Source: Gammaproteobacteria bacterium (lineage in GTDB: Bacteria > Pseudomonadota > Gammaproteobacteria > Arenicellales > Poriferihabitantaceae). From it: a DNA stretch of 64,000 bases. The notes beneath the pieces are model-generated. The model was not told the DNA's origin. It saw only the letters and a program-made list of their open reading frames with translations, and did not search any database. Positions 54,958-64,000 of the stretch are shown piece by piece. The stretch lies in contig JAPOSW010000094.1 of NCBI GenBank assembly GCA_026709505.1, positions 44,924 through 108,923 on the forward strand, read 5' to 3'. Made by a program: the position numbers and the translations under genes. Position 1 is the stretch's first letter; the number at the start of each line of letters is the position of its first letter.

Positions 54958-55989
54958 TTACGACGGTTGCAAATCCGAGATGCTGAATCGCTGGGGGACG
55001 CCTTCAAGCAGCTTCGCTTCCCAGTCAATGGCAGATTTACAGATCGTTTCAAGTTTGTTGTGCTTGGGGGTCCATTCCATCAGATTCCGAATCCTGTCTG
55101 AATTAGCAACCAGCCGGGGCGGGTCTCCGAGTCGCCGTGCTTCGATATCGACCGGAAAATCACGCCCGCTCACCGACTTGACACAGTCTATGACCTCTCT
55201 GACGCTGTAGCCACGCCCATAACCGCAATTCAGCATGATGCTTTGATTTCGGTTTTTAATGTAGTCCAGCGCCTTCAGGTGCGCGTCGGCAAGATCATCC
55301 ACATGTATGTAGTCCCGGATACATGTACCATCTGGCGTGTCATAGTCATCTCCAAAGATAGACAGGCCTGGCCTTAGGCCGCAGGCAGCTTCCGATGCCA
55401 GCTTGATCAGGTGTGTGGCATTGCGGGTTGACTGTCCCAATCTTCCCTGCATGCTGGCTCCGGCAACATTGAAGTATCGCAATGCTGCATATCTGAACGT
55501 TCCATGCGTTGACTTTGCGATATCTTCAAGCATCCACTCCGTCATCAATTTGCTCCTGCCATAGGGATTGATGGGGCACAATTCATCATTTTCATGAACC
55601 TGCCGGGAATCTGGAATGCCGTAAACTGCCGCGCTTGAAGAGAACACGAGCTGATTGACCTGATGATCAATGCAGGATTTGATAAGGTTCAATGATCCAA
55701 GTACATTGTTGTTAAAATACTTGGAAGGATTCTGCACTGATTCCGGAACTACGATATGTCCGGCAAAGTGAATCACCGAATCGATTTCATGATCAACCAT
55801 TGCTTTGGATATCCCCTCTCGGTCATGGATATCCAGATGCAGTAATGAGGCTTCTTCAGGGACTGCCCAAGCGTGACCGGAATAGAGATTGTCAATCACG
55901 CAGACGTAGCAGCCTGCCTGAAGCAATTTCAAGACGGTATGCGACCCGATATACCCGGCCCCGCCGGTGACCATTACCCTGTTTTTCAT
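54958..55989 (-). CDS. galE: UDP-glucose 4-epimerase
   Basis: A 343-residue SDR enzyme from the ATG at 55989. It has NAD-binding VTGGAGYIGSHTVLKLL, the LVFSSSAAVYGIPD Ser, and the Y-x-x-x-K in NPYGRSKLMTEW. RYFNVAGAS and DYIHVDDLADAHLKALDYI follow. It supplies UDP-galactose for envelope polysaccharides. It is convergent with ridA, with 16 bases between. Confidence 0.95.
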   Translation of the reverse strand: MKNRVMVTGGAGYIGSHTVLKLLQAGCYVCVIDNLYSGHAWAVPEEASLLHLDIHDREGISKAMVDHEIDSVIHFAGHIVVPESVQNPSKYFNNNVLGSLNLIKSCIDHQVNQLVFSSSAAVYGIPDSRQVHENDELCPINPYGRSKLMTEWMLEDIAKSTHGTFRYAALRYFNVAGASMQGRLGQSTRNATHLIKLASEAACGLRPGLSIFGDDYDTPDGTCIRDYIHVDDLADAHLKALDYIKNRNQSIMLNCGYGRGYSVREVIDCVKSVSGRDFPVDIEARRLGDPPRLVANSDRIRNLMEWTPKHNKLETICKSAIDWEAKLLEGVPQRFSISDLQPS

Positions 55990-56677
55990 GATGTGACTGT
56001 CAATCTTTCCACCGGGTGAAAGCATGATGCTAACTTAGTCGTATTAATATGCAGTTTTTCAAGCATGTGCAGCTTCTCTCCCCATCCTGATAACCGAGAC
56101 TCGATACTTTAGCAAAGCGATCATGACCAGGTTGCCGCTACCAGAACAGGACAGTGACAAAGAGGCCTGCATTGGGCAACGATTCAAGAGCCTTAATCTT
56201 CTCACACAAAACAGGGCGGCTACAGGGAAGCATGAAGTTGGCAAACAATGTAGCCAGTGGCAGGTTTCGAACCCTGCTAGCACTGGCTGCTTATGGCTAG
56301 CGTCTCATCCGGTATCGCGAACCTCTACAGGCTACCAGCTGCTATTATATGCGTGCTGGTAATAACCGCTTACATTCAGCAACCAAAATATCCAAATCAA
56401 TGAAGACAAGAGCCCTGAATTGAATGATCATGATCGGGTAAAAGCAGCGGTATGGACCATCAACTCTCCAGTCTTGGTCCATGTAGCCGGAATATTTCAG
56501 GGTAAAGCACGTCATTCGGCCTTGAATACAATGCCTTTGAAAATCCAGTTCACGGTAAGCGGGCATTTACTATAATCCGACAGGTCACTGGTTCTACAGG
56601 CGCAGCCTCCAGAATAAACAACCAGCGATCAGTAAAAGTGAATGAAGATTCCATAAGGAATACTGGAAATCCCAAAC
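55990..56677. other. Long interval without a recognisable gene
   Basis: About 690 bases between galE and the DUF4062 gene. The open frames in it are short, overlap one another on opposite strands and show no family motifs. It probably marks the edge of the accessory island that follows. Confidence 0.45.
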
Positions 56678-57291
56678 ATGGACAAGAAACTCAAAATCAT
56701 GGTGTCTTTAACCGTATACGGTGTTGAGGAATTGCTTGACCGGGTCTATTCTCTTCTGACTGCATTTGGATATGAGGTTTGGATGTCCCACAAAGGCACA
56801 ATACCGGTATCTTCTGATGAAACAGCCTTTGATAGCTGCCTGAAAGCAGTAGAACAGTGTGATCTTTTTTTGGGGATCATTACGGCCCAATGTGGGAGTG
56901 GGCTGGACCAGTCCGGCCTGTCAATAACCCACAAGGAAATGAAAAAGGCTATCGAGCTGGGCAAACCCCGCTGGCTTCTGGCCCATGATGAAGTTATTTT
57001 TGCCCGTCGCTTCCTGATTGATCTGGGGTACAGGTCCAGAGAAGATAGAGAGAAGCTTTCCCTGCAAGACGGGGCGACATCAATAACGAATTTGCAAGTC
57101 ATCGATCTTTATGAAGATCAACCATGGAGCAATTGCCTTTGAGTGACCGGCAAGGAAACTGGGTCCAGAAATTCGACCGCGATGCTGATGCCGGCCTGTT
57201 TGTTGTGGCCCAGTTTTCCCGTTATCAAGATGTTGAAAACCGATTAATTGAGCACTTTCGAGATACCGGCAACATCCCAGATGATTCGTAA
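56678..57291 (+). pseudogene. DUF4062 protein, single-base frameshift
   Basis: The frame reads KIMVSLTVYGVEELLDRVYS, FGYEVWMSHKGTIPVSSD, CDLFLGIITAQCGSGLD, SITHKEMKKAIELGKPRW and VIDLYEDQ, the TIR-like DUF4062 fold. It then runs off frame at 57116-57121 and would end at the TGA at 57140-57142. One base further, the frame continues TMEQLPLSDRQGNWVQKFDR, FVVAQFSRYQDVENRLIEHF and stops at TAA 57289-57291. A single base lost near 57121 explains it. DUF4062 proteins occur beside AlbA_2/HATPase genes and some defence ATPases; the next gene is such a partner. Confidence 0.78.
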
Positions 57292-57296
57292 AAATA

Positions 57297-58203
57297 ATGA
57301 GTAACGCTCCATCCCAGATCCAGCAGTTCCTTTCAGCAGAAAATAGCCAAAACCAGGAATTTCTGAAGACGGCTGATCCTGAGCAATGCGGCAGACGTGT
57401 TGCTAGCGAAATATCCATCTCAGCGGCATCCTCAAACACGCATCCGCGCCGTTTGCTATCTTCATAAATTCGATAACCGGTATATTGATCTGCAACATTT
57501 TGATGGACCAATAGCCGAAGTGATCGAGCAATTAATCACTTTTGTCTTGCGCAACACTCCCATCCGTGCATACTTTTCCAGTACAGACAGTCAACGCCAG
57601 GATATTTCAGAGTATCCTGAATATGCTGTCAGAGAAGCAATTGTGAATGCTGCCGCCCATCGCGATTATGGCAATTTTGCCGGTGGCATCAAAGTGGAAA
57701 TTAATCCATATCAGGTCAAAATATGGAATTCTGGAGAATTTCCAAAGGGTATAGATCAACAGAGTATCGAGCATGGGCACCTTTCGATACTTCGTAATCC
57801 CGACATCGCACATGGCTTGTATTTGCAAGGCTACATGGAAAAACCTGGTCGAGGCAGTATAGCCATTCAAGAAGCTTGTAAGCAAGCTGGGCTACCACCG
57901 CCTAAATGGGAGTCAGCGCCTACAACCGGTGTTACCCTGACTCTCCTTGCTACGGAAGTCACCACGGAAGTTGAAAAACTTATCAGCGTAATGACCGCCG
58001 AACACGGGAGGGATCAGCTGATGGGCTTGATAGGACTAAACAATGCTGAACATTTTCGCAAATCTTATATCAAACCTGCATTAGAGATGGAACCACCCAT
58101 GGTTGAAATGACTATTCCGGATAAGCCAACAAGCAGCAAGCAAAAATATCGTCTGACTTTGGTAGGTCAACGAGTAAAAAACCAAATGGCCTACAAGTCA
58201 TGA
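57297..58203 (+). pseudogene. AlbA_2/HATPase (RecG-like ATP-binding) protein with an internal deletion
   Basis: The gene starts at the ATG at 57297, five bases after the DUF4062 frame, with QIQQFLSAENSQNQEFLKTA DPE, the beginning of an AlbA_2 (Schlafen-type) domain. After about 90 bases it shifts frame and jumps to the post-AlbA segment LLAKYPSQRHPQTRIRAVCY. The HATPase_c_4 half then runs intact: YPEYAVREAIVNAAAHRDYG (E-x-x-x-N), YQVKIWNSGEFPKGI and YMEKPGRGSIAIQEACKQAG (G-x-G). The bulk of the AlbA_2 domain is missing. The C-terminal half has an open frame of 268 codons from 57397 and might still be made. Confidence 0.75.
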
Positions 58204-58394
58204 GATCCGAATTGAAATATCTCTTGCAACATGAAATGAATATCTGCCACGGGTTATGGAAGAAAGATTGACATCCTCTTTAGCGATATTGTTCACTGAG
58301 ATCCTATCGACAGCGCGTTTTGCAGTCAAGCCCAGTTAGAAACCCTGATCTAAAAAGATCCTTGATTTGTCGGGTTAGTTATGCTGGCTATGAC

Positions 58395-58422
58395 TCCCCA
58401 ATTCCACTCTGAAGTGCAACAC
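58395..58422 (+). repeat. IS end, copy 1
   Basis: A 28-base sequence (TCCCCAATTCC... to ...GTGCAACAC) matches the sequence at 63773-63800 at 26 of 28 positions in the same orientation. IS30-family termini commonly contain the complement GTTGCACTT, and IS30 transposase remnants follow directly. Confidence 0.65.
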
Positions 58423-58890
58423 CCTGGTGAGGAAGGGCATGCTGCAAACGGCCAGCAGGCGGATGACAGTCTCCATATCAGATAAAACGGAGAACTGTCA
58501 TTTGCAAAAGCTGCCGCTAGCTGGCCTATGGCGACGATGCTGGATCAAGTCCCTGATGTCCAGAGGCGACTCGATTCGGGAGATTGCCCGATGCCTGGGC
58601 CGGAGTGCGGCCACGGTCAGCCGCGGAGGGCACGGCTACCGCCACAAGCAGGCTCAGGACAAGGCCCAGCGCCTGCCGGCACAGGGCTTCAAGCGTTACG
58701 CGCAAGCTGACGGATGTGCTGTAGCAGCGCATCCGTGGCCTGCTGGGGAGGACGGAGTCCAGAACAGATCGAGGGTCGCCTGAAGCGCATGGGCGAGGAT
58801 GGGCCGGGAGTGGATCTGCTGCCAAGGTGCGGGCGGACCGCGAGGCGGACGGAGACCTGTACCTGTGCCTCCGGTGGCGGGGGAAGAAAC
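58423..58890 (+). mobile_element. Decayed IS30-family transposase N-terminal region
   Basis: The helix-turn-helix reads IKSLMSRGDSIREIARCLGR SAATVSR, then GYRHKQAQDKAQ in one frame (58427 onward). GRSPEQIEGRLKRMGEDGPG lies in a second frame (from 58714), and VRADREADGDLYLCLRWRGK in a third (from 58827). These are consecutive parts of an IS30-type transposase, now in three frames. The DDE catalytic core is absent: the sequence changes to another element near 58890. Confidence 0.75.
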
Positions 58891-59120
58891 CGAACTGGCG
58901 GGGCCGTCCGTCGCGCACCTTCAAGACCGTGGTCAACCTCATCGGCAATATCCATACCGATACAGGACTTCGGGTCAGTGACAGACTGGATGCAGGAAAA
59001 TACCCGAAGGGCATGGAAGGCGACGAATGCAGAGACGGGGCCCTCTCGCTGCATCGCGACCCTTTCCACGGCGACTGGAACTATGAACTTCGCCCCCGGA
59101 AAGTTGACAAGTTAATTTAG
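58891..59120 (+). mobile_element. C-terminal fragment of an ISAzo13-family transposase
   Basis: NWRGRPSRTFKTVVNLIGNI, HTDTGLRVSDRLDAGKYPKG and LSLHRDPFHGDWNYELRPRK, ending at TAG 59118-59120, match the C-terminal end of ISAzo13-type transposases (GRPLVSYEVIVNLI..., FHGEWNYTI). It is in the same frame as the last IS30 fragment, so the two elements are joined in a chimeric remnant. Confidence 0.65.
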
Positions 59121-59316
59121 ATCAGTCTCCTAAGTTTTGAAAAATCTGCCATCGGCGGACAGGTTACGACTCGGACAGCTGGGTAAACGGAGTTGAGATA
59201 AAGACTTGTTTTGCGGTTTGGACTGCTCCTACGGTGTCCGAGATATTCATAATATTCGACTGCACTGCGTTCATCGAAACAGTGCCAGTTGAGGCTTAAC
59301 ACCCTATCCTGAAATA

Positions 59317-59350
59317 ACAGAAAAGGCCCCCATATGGGGGCCTTTTCTGT
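59317..59350 (-). terminator. Terminator of groESL
   Basis: A perfect 15-base-pair stem, ACAGAAAAGGCCCCC with its complement, has the loop ATAT and lies 18 bases after the groEL stop. U-rich ends occur on both strands, so it can act in both directions. Confidence 0.92.
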
Positions 59351-59368
59351 CTGAAAAGACCAGTATGG

Positions 59369-61015
<1,647 letters not shown>

Positions 61016-61038
61016 TTATGTAATTCTGAATTAACTGA

Positions 61039-61329
61039 TTAACCTTCCAAGACGGCCATAATGTCGTCTTCGCGCATCACGAGTATGTCTTCTCCGTCAA
61101 TTTTGACTTCAGTACCCGAATATTTTCCGAATAGAACCGTATCGCCAACCTTGACATCAACTGCTCGGACTTGACCGTTATCAAGCTTTTTGCCGTTTCC
61201 AACAGCTATAACTTCCCCTTTCATGGGTTTTTCTGTTGCGGTATCCGGAATCACAATGCCGCCGGGGCTGGTACGCTCATCTTCGGTTCGTCTGACGACA
61301 ACCCGATCATGAAGTGGACGCATTTTCAT
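61039..61329 (-). CDS. groES: Co-chaperonin GroES
   Basis: 96 residues from the ATG at 61329 ([20 protein letters not shown]), with the mobile loop [16 protein letters not shown] and the C-terminal [17 protein letters not shown]. An AGGAG ribosome-binding site precedes the start. The frame is open to 61383 but the extra residues are not conserved. Confidence 0.97.
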   Translation of the reverse strand: MKMRPLHDRVVVRRTEDERTSPGGIVIPDTATEKPMKGEVIAVGNGKKLDNGQVRAVDVKVGDTVLFGKYSGTEVKIDGEDILVMREDDIMAVLEG

Positions 61330-61431
61330 TTGATCAAATCTCCTGTTTATGATTTGTAAAATATTAATAAGTGATAGAACCATTCACGCTCGCTGGAGAC
61401 AAATAAACAGAGATTGTAAGTCACCGTTTAA

Positions 61432-61458
61432 TTAGCACTCGCAACGAGTGAGTGCTAA
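61432..61458 (-). promoter_or_regulatory. Perfect CIRCE operator (HrcA binding site)
   Basis: TTAGCACTC, nine bases, GAGTGCTAA: an exact match to the CIRCE consensus. It lies about 100 bases upstream of the groES start. HrcA repressor binding here is expected; hrcA is not in the window. Confidence 0.95.
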
Positions 61459-61486
61459 TAGTGGTGGTCACTCGGAAGATTTCAAG
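61456..61486 (-). promoter_or_regulatory. Candidate sigma-32 promoter overlapping CIRCE
   Basis: On the minus strand CTTGAAA (61480-61486) is followed 15 bases later by CCACTATTA (61456-61464), which resembles the sigma-32 consensus CTTGAAA...CCCCATNTA. Its -10 part overlaps the upstream edge of CIRCE, so HrcA would block it. Confidence 0.45.
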
Positions 61487-61597
61487 TGTTGGCCGCAAAT
61501 TTTTGTGAATTTATTCACGGGGCAAGGCTTGCATAGCCATTACCGATAATTGCAGTTATCGTTAATAACACAATTCAGGAATAACCCGGAAAGCCCC

Positions 61598-62254
61598 ATG
61601 AAAGAACTCACTACAATCGCAAACCTGATCACCAAAGAGCAAGCCGAAACCGCCGGCATCGTGTTTGACGCACTCGCTCCAAACACTCGAAGGGGCATAC
61701 GAAACCAATTTGAAAGCATTAACCGCTTGGATTGGCAATGAGCAATTAACCGATTCCAAACTGGCCGAATACCTGCAATACACTTTTGATTGCGGGAAAA
61801 GCCCCGCCAGCTTGAGAATGATCACCGCAAGCGTTCAATGGCTATACACCTCAACCGACCAACCCTCCCCTGTTGGCAAGCGGTGCAAAGCCAAGATTAA
61901 GAAACTATCGGAAGCTGGTCAGACCGCGGCAGAGGCCAAACCAAGCCCCTTACCTACGACAATGCGGTAGCCATGCTCACGATTGGCAATGAACTGGATC
62001 GCGCAATCGTAGCCCTTGCCTTCATGACCGGGTTAAGACGCTCCGAGATTGCCGACCTCACTTGGAACGAACTTGAGGTATCCGAAAACGATACCTTGCT
62101 TATTCATGTGCGTAAATCGAAAACCAACCGCGCCGGTGAAGATACCGATATCCGATTACTGAAAAACGGCTTTGCCGGGGCGGTGCGGAACCTGCGAGAC
62201 GGCGCAAGTGAACATGGTCCGGTTATCGGTCTCAAAGCACAACGGGGGCAGTAG
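61598..62254 (+). pseudogene. Tyrosine recombinase/phage integrase, frameshifted and truncated
   Basis: The conceptual protein reads KELTTIANLITKEQAETAGI, APNTRRAYETNLKALTAWIG (SAM-like core-binding domain), AEYLQYTFDCGKSPASLRMI, YDNAVAMLTIGNELDRAIVA and FMTGLRRSEIADLTWNEL (catalytic Arg I). An extra G in the GGGG run at 61692-61695 shifts the frame, and a base loss near 61931-61955 shifts it back. The frame ends at 62254, before the His-x-x-Arg and Tyr motifs, so catalysis is impossible. It probably entered with the surrounding island; no tRNA attachment site is visible. Confidence 0.8.
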
Positions 62255-62459
62255 CCAAGTTTCTCTAACAGCAGGTTTCACTTGCTCCAGCGTGAATCTT
62301 TACCCACTCGCAAGGGGTAAGCCAAAGATTCAAGCTGGAGGCATAAGAAGATGGTCAGGCAAGGGCGTTTATCTCTGGATCATCAGTCGCATGGCGATCT
62401 AAACATTTCGACTTTCAAGTTAGGATAACGCTTTTCCATGTTGGGTTATGGCCAATTTG

Positions 62460-62921
62460 TCAGCACTTAGGATTTTCTAAAAAATCTTCAAGTGGAATCG
62501 GTTGCGTTGACATTTCCACTAGAGCGACACGGGGTTGATTGATATACGAATCTCGGGTTATCCCGCTGATATTACGAATACCACAGTGGGCAGGATTTTC
62601 CTCTGTTGCTTCTTCGGTAATTGTAAACATTATACAATCAGCATCATCTTTTCGATTGCGGACACGACCGCAATTCCATTGAATTGAATATGCATCTTCC
62701 CTTTTAATGGTCTCACCGTTTGCCTTCTCCGCCTGCCGATTTGCTGTTTGTCGTTCAACATCAGGTCTAATTATATCTGTGCGTGAGACGCTTATATACG
62801 ATTCATTGCCCTTCAAGTCTTGTTTGCGAAATGCCGATGACTTTAATTGACCATCAGAAAAATCATCTGGGCACCAAACCAAATGATGCAAATTAATGCC
62901 ATTTCCTAGAGGATTTGACAC
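62460..62921 (-). CDS. Unrecognised protein downstream of the exported-protein-like gene
   Basis: A 153-residue protein starting at GTG 62921, one base after the upstream stop, so the two are translationally linked. Segments such as FRKQDLKGNESYISVSRTDI and TEENPAHCGIRNISG are soluble and polar, with no catalytic motif that I know. It is AT-rich compared with the core genes, which suggests transfer. The function is unknown. Confidence 0.55.
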   Translation of the reverse strand: MSNPLGNGINLHHLVWCPDDFSDGQLKSSAFRKQDLKGNESYISVSRTDIIRPDVERQTANRQAEKANGETIKREDAYSIQWNCGRVRNRKDDADCIMFTITEEATEENPAHCGIRNISGITRDSYINQPRVALVEMSTQPIPLEDFLENPKC

Positions 62922-62922
62922 G

Positions 62923-63600
62923 CTAGCTATTAAGAATCTTCAGGAAGTCGAGGTTCAGCTGATCACCAATACGATCTTCGTCAGCACTCGCCATCTCGCC
63001 ACGTTTGTTTGAAATAAAAAACGAATAAGTTCCGTTATCATAAACAGTCAGATCAGCACTTACCTGGTTATCAAACCAAGAAAATGAAAATGTTCCTTCA
63101 AAATCCAAACCAATCATTGGATGCTTCGTGATTTGTGCAATTACTAACTGCTGAAGCAGTTTTTTAGCATACTGTTTTGCATCTTCATTTGGAGCTTTGC
63201 TTTTCGGCCCTTTCCATCCGTTTTGGCGGCGGCTTAAATTTTCTATTTGGCGTTCTAGTTCGTGGTGCCACTGTAAGGATGGAGCAGCGGATGTAAAGCT
63301 GATTATGTGGGCGGATGAAGAGTTTTGGAATGTATGATCAGTTATGTACTTATCATCATTTGCAAAACTAGAAAACGAACTGCAAGCCGTGGTTATTGTT
63401 ATCGTTGCAAGAGCACAACAGGTGTTGGAAATTGGCATTATTTTCGCCTTTTTTTTCAAGCTGTTTGGAGTACTGACGATAGTTGCAACAATCTGATGCT
63501 TTATGCTATAAACTGGATTATTGTCTTTATCATGCTTGCCTTCAAATCTTGCAACATCTGTAATAATTGGCTTGATTCTCAGCACCGTACCATCGGACAA
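62923..63600 (-). CDS. Unrecognised protein; probably two genes read as one
   Basis: The 225-codon frame seems to consist of two parts. Residues 1-54 (TVLRIKPIITDVARFEGKHD, NNPVYSIKHQIVATIVST) look like the C-terminal half of a small protein whose start would be the ATG at 63700. That start (MTEKIKIDWIDG...) is in frame only if the run of seven A (T at 63687-63693) had six. From the ATG at 63438, MPISNTCCALATITITTACS looks like a weak export signal with a possible lipobox Cys. It is followed by a 150-residue soluble domain (QWHHELERQIENLSRRQNGW, IGLDFEGTFSFSWFDNQVSA). The composition is AT-rich. I recognise neither part. Confidence 0.5.
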   Translation of the reverse strand: MSDGTVLRIKPIITDVARFEGKHDKDNNPVYSIKHQIVATIVSTPNSLKKKAKIMPISNTCCALATITITTACSSFSSFANDDKYITDHTFQNSSSAHIISFTSAAPSLQWHHELERQIENLSRRQNGWKGPKSKAPNEDAKQYAKKLLQQLVIAQITKHPMIGLDFEGTFSFSWFDNQVSADLTVYDNGTYSFFISNKRGEMASADEDRIGDQLNLDFLKILNS

Positions 63601-63772
63601 AGTTAATTTACTCCAATGTTCTACAGATTTTTCAACCTCTACTGTAGTTGCCGAGCATATACTTCCATCTATCCAATCAATTTTGATTTTTTTCTGTCAT
63701 AACACATATTCCACAACAAAAAATGTCTTCCAACTAGTCTTCCAACTATTAGGTTGACATGATTATTTTAAT

Positions 63773-63800
63773 TCCCCAGTTCCACTCCGAAGTGCAACAC
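63773..63800 (+). repeat. IS end, copy 2
   Basis: 26 of 28 bases are identical to 58395-58422 and in the same orientation. It marks the abrupt change from AT-rich to GC-rich sequence and presumably begins another insertion element that continues beyond the window. Confidence 0.6.
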
Positions 63801-63802
63801 TT

Positions 63803-63848
63803 CCCCCTGTCTGTCCATGAAGGCGTAGCCTCATGGACAGACAGGGGG
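63803..63848. repeat. Perfect 18-bp hairpin next to the IS end, followed by a G10 run
   Basis: CCCCCTGTCTGTCCATGA (63803-63820) pairs perfectly with 63831-63848 around a 10-base loop in which GGC and GCC can also pair. The right arm runs into ten consecutive G. It starts two bases inside the IS end. Confidence 0.8.
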
Positions 63849-64000
63849 GGGGGAATCAGGGTCGCGAGGCATCCGGTCAGCCTCCGAAACGGAGACAGTC
63901 TCGACTTTCCGGCATTGCAGGCGACGCAATCCGGCCCTGCAAGGCCTGCAGCAGGCCCTGCAGGCGTGCGTATCCAGCGCCCGCCATTGCGGACGCGGCG

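Noticed and set aside
56240..56290. tRNA T-arm-like sequence (GTTCGAA between short complementary stems) on the minus strand
   Set aside because: No acceptor stem, anticodon arm or tmRNA tag frame could be built around it.
59117..59302. 61-codon minus-strand ORF between the ISAzo13 fragment and the groEL terminator
   Set aside because: No similarity I can recognise and no ribosome-binding site; it lies in IS-derived debris.
63877..64000. Partial minus-strand frame at the right edge (about 40 residues, Ala/Gly/Leu-rich)
   Set aside because: GC-rich DNA produces such frames by chance and it has no recognisable motif. It could be real only if the sequence beyond the edge supports it.

Overview
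The window looks like a gammaproteobacterial chromosome of moderate GC. The evidence is the gene orders hemC-hemD-hemX-hemY, argS followed by a SPOR protein, rnfB-nth, map-glnD, and the long cell-envelope cluster running from rpsB down to dnaE (rpsB, tsf, frr, uppS, cdsA, dxr, rseP, bamA, skp, lpxD, fabZ, lpxA, lpxB, rnhB, dnaE). Genus cannot be assigned from the sequence alone.

Layout. 1-3.1 kb: accessory DNA with a broken HicA toxin and the edge of HicB, an intact Phd/PIN-type toxin-antitoxin pair, and a decayed AAA-ATPase/nuclease-like gene. 3.2-16.1 kb: a MetX-like hydrolase, the heme operon hemCDXY, argS plus an FtsN-like gene, malic enzyme overlapping a spore-photoproduct-lyase-like radical SAM gene, then rnfB-nth. 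16.2-18.3 kb: a broken cytosine-methyltransferase locus with a fragment of a GHKL ATPase, and a ParDE-like pair with a frameshifted toxin. 18.4-26.9 kb: arsS, two small membrane proteins, a two-subunit sodium/solute symporter, an unrecognised gene, tas, a PhyH-type dioxygenase and fdhD. 27.1-30.4 kb: DUF3305/DUF3306 formate-dehydrogenase accessory genes, an orphan AAA ATPase, and an Mrr-like nuclease gene with one nonsense codon. 30.5-48.4 kb: the envelope/translation cluster, all on the minus strand, with no pyrH between tsf and frr and with a ribosomal protein S2 that carries a long C-terminal extension ending in a predicted helix-turn-helix. 48.7-56.0 kb: a hydrolase pseudogene, map-glnD-amgK-ridA, and galE. 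56.0-64.0 kb: accessory DNA with a damaged DUF4062 + AlbA_2/HATPase pair, IS30 and ISAzo13 remnants, groESL with a perfect CIRCE operator, a broken integrase, two unrecognised AT-rich genes, and a second copy of the IS end.

Theme. All the core genes read through intact, while about a dozen accessory genes (toxins, restriction-modification, defence-like ATPases, recombinase, transposases) carry nonsense codons, single-base indels, a 5-bp tandem duplication or internal deletions. The window therefore reads as a stable core with several islands of decaying mobile or defence DNA. The most unusual intact feature is the S2-HTH fusion. The most interesting reversible-looking lesion is the 5-bp tandem duplication that shifts the frame of the cytosine methyltransferase.
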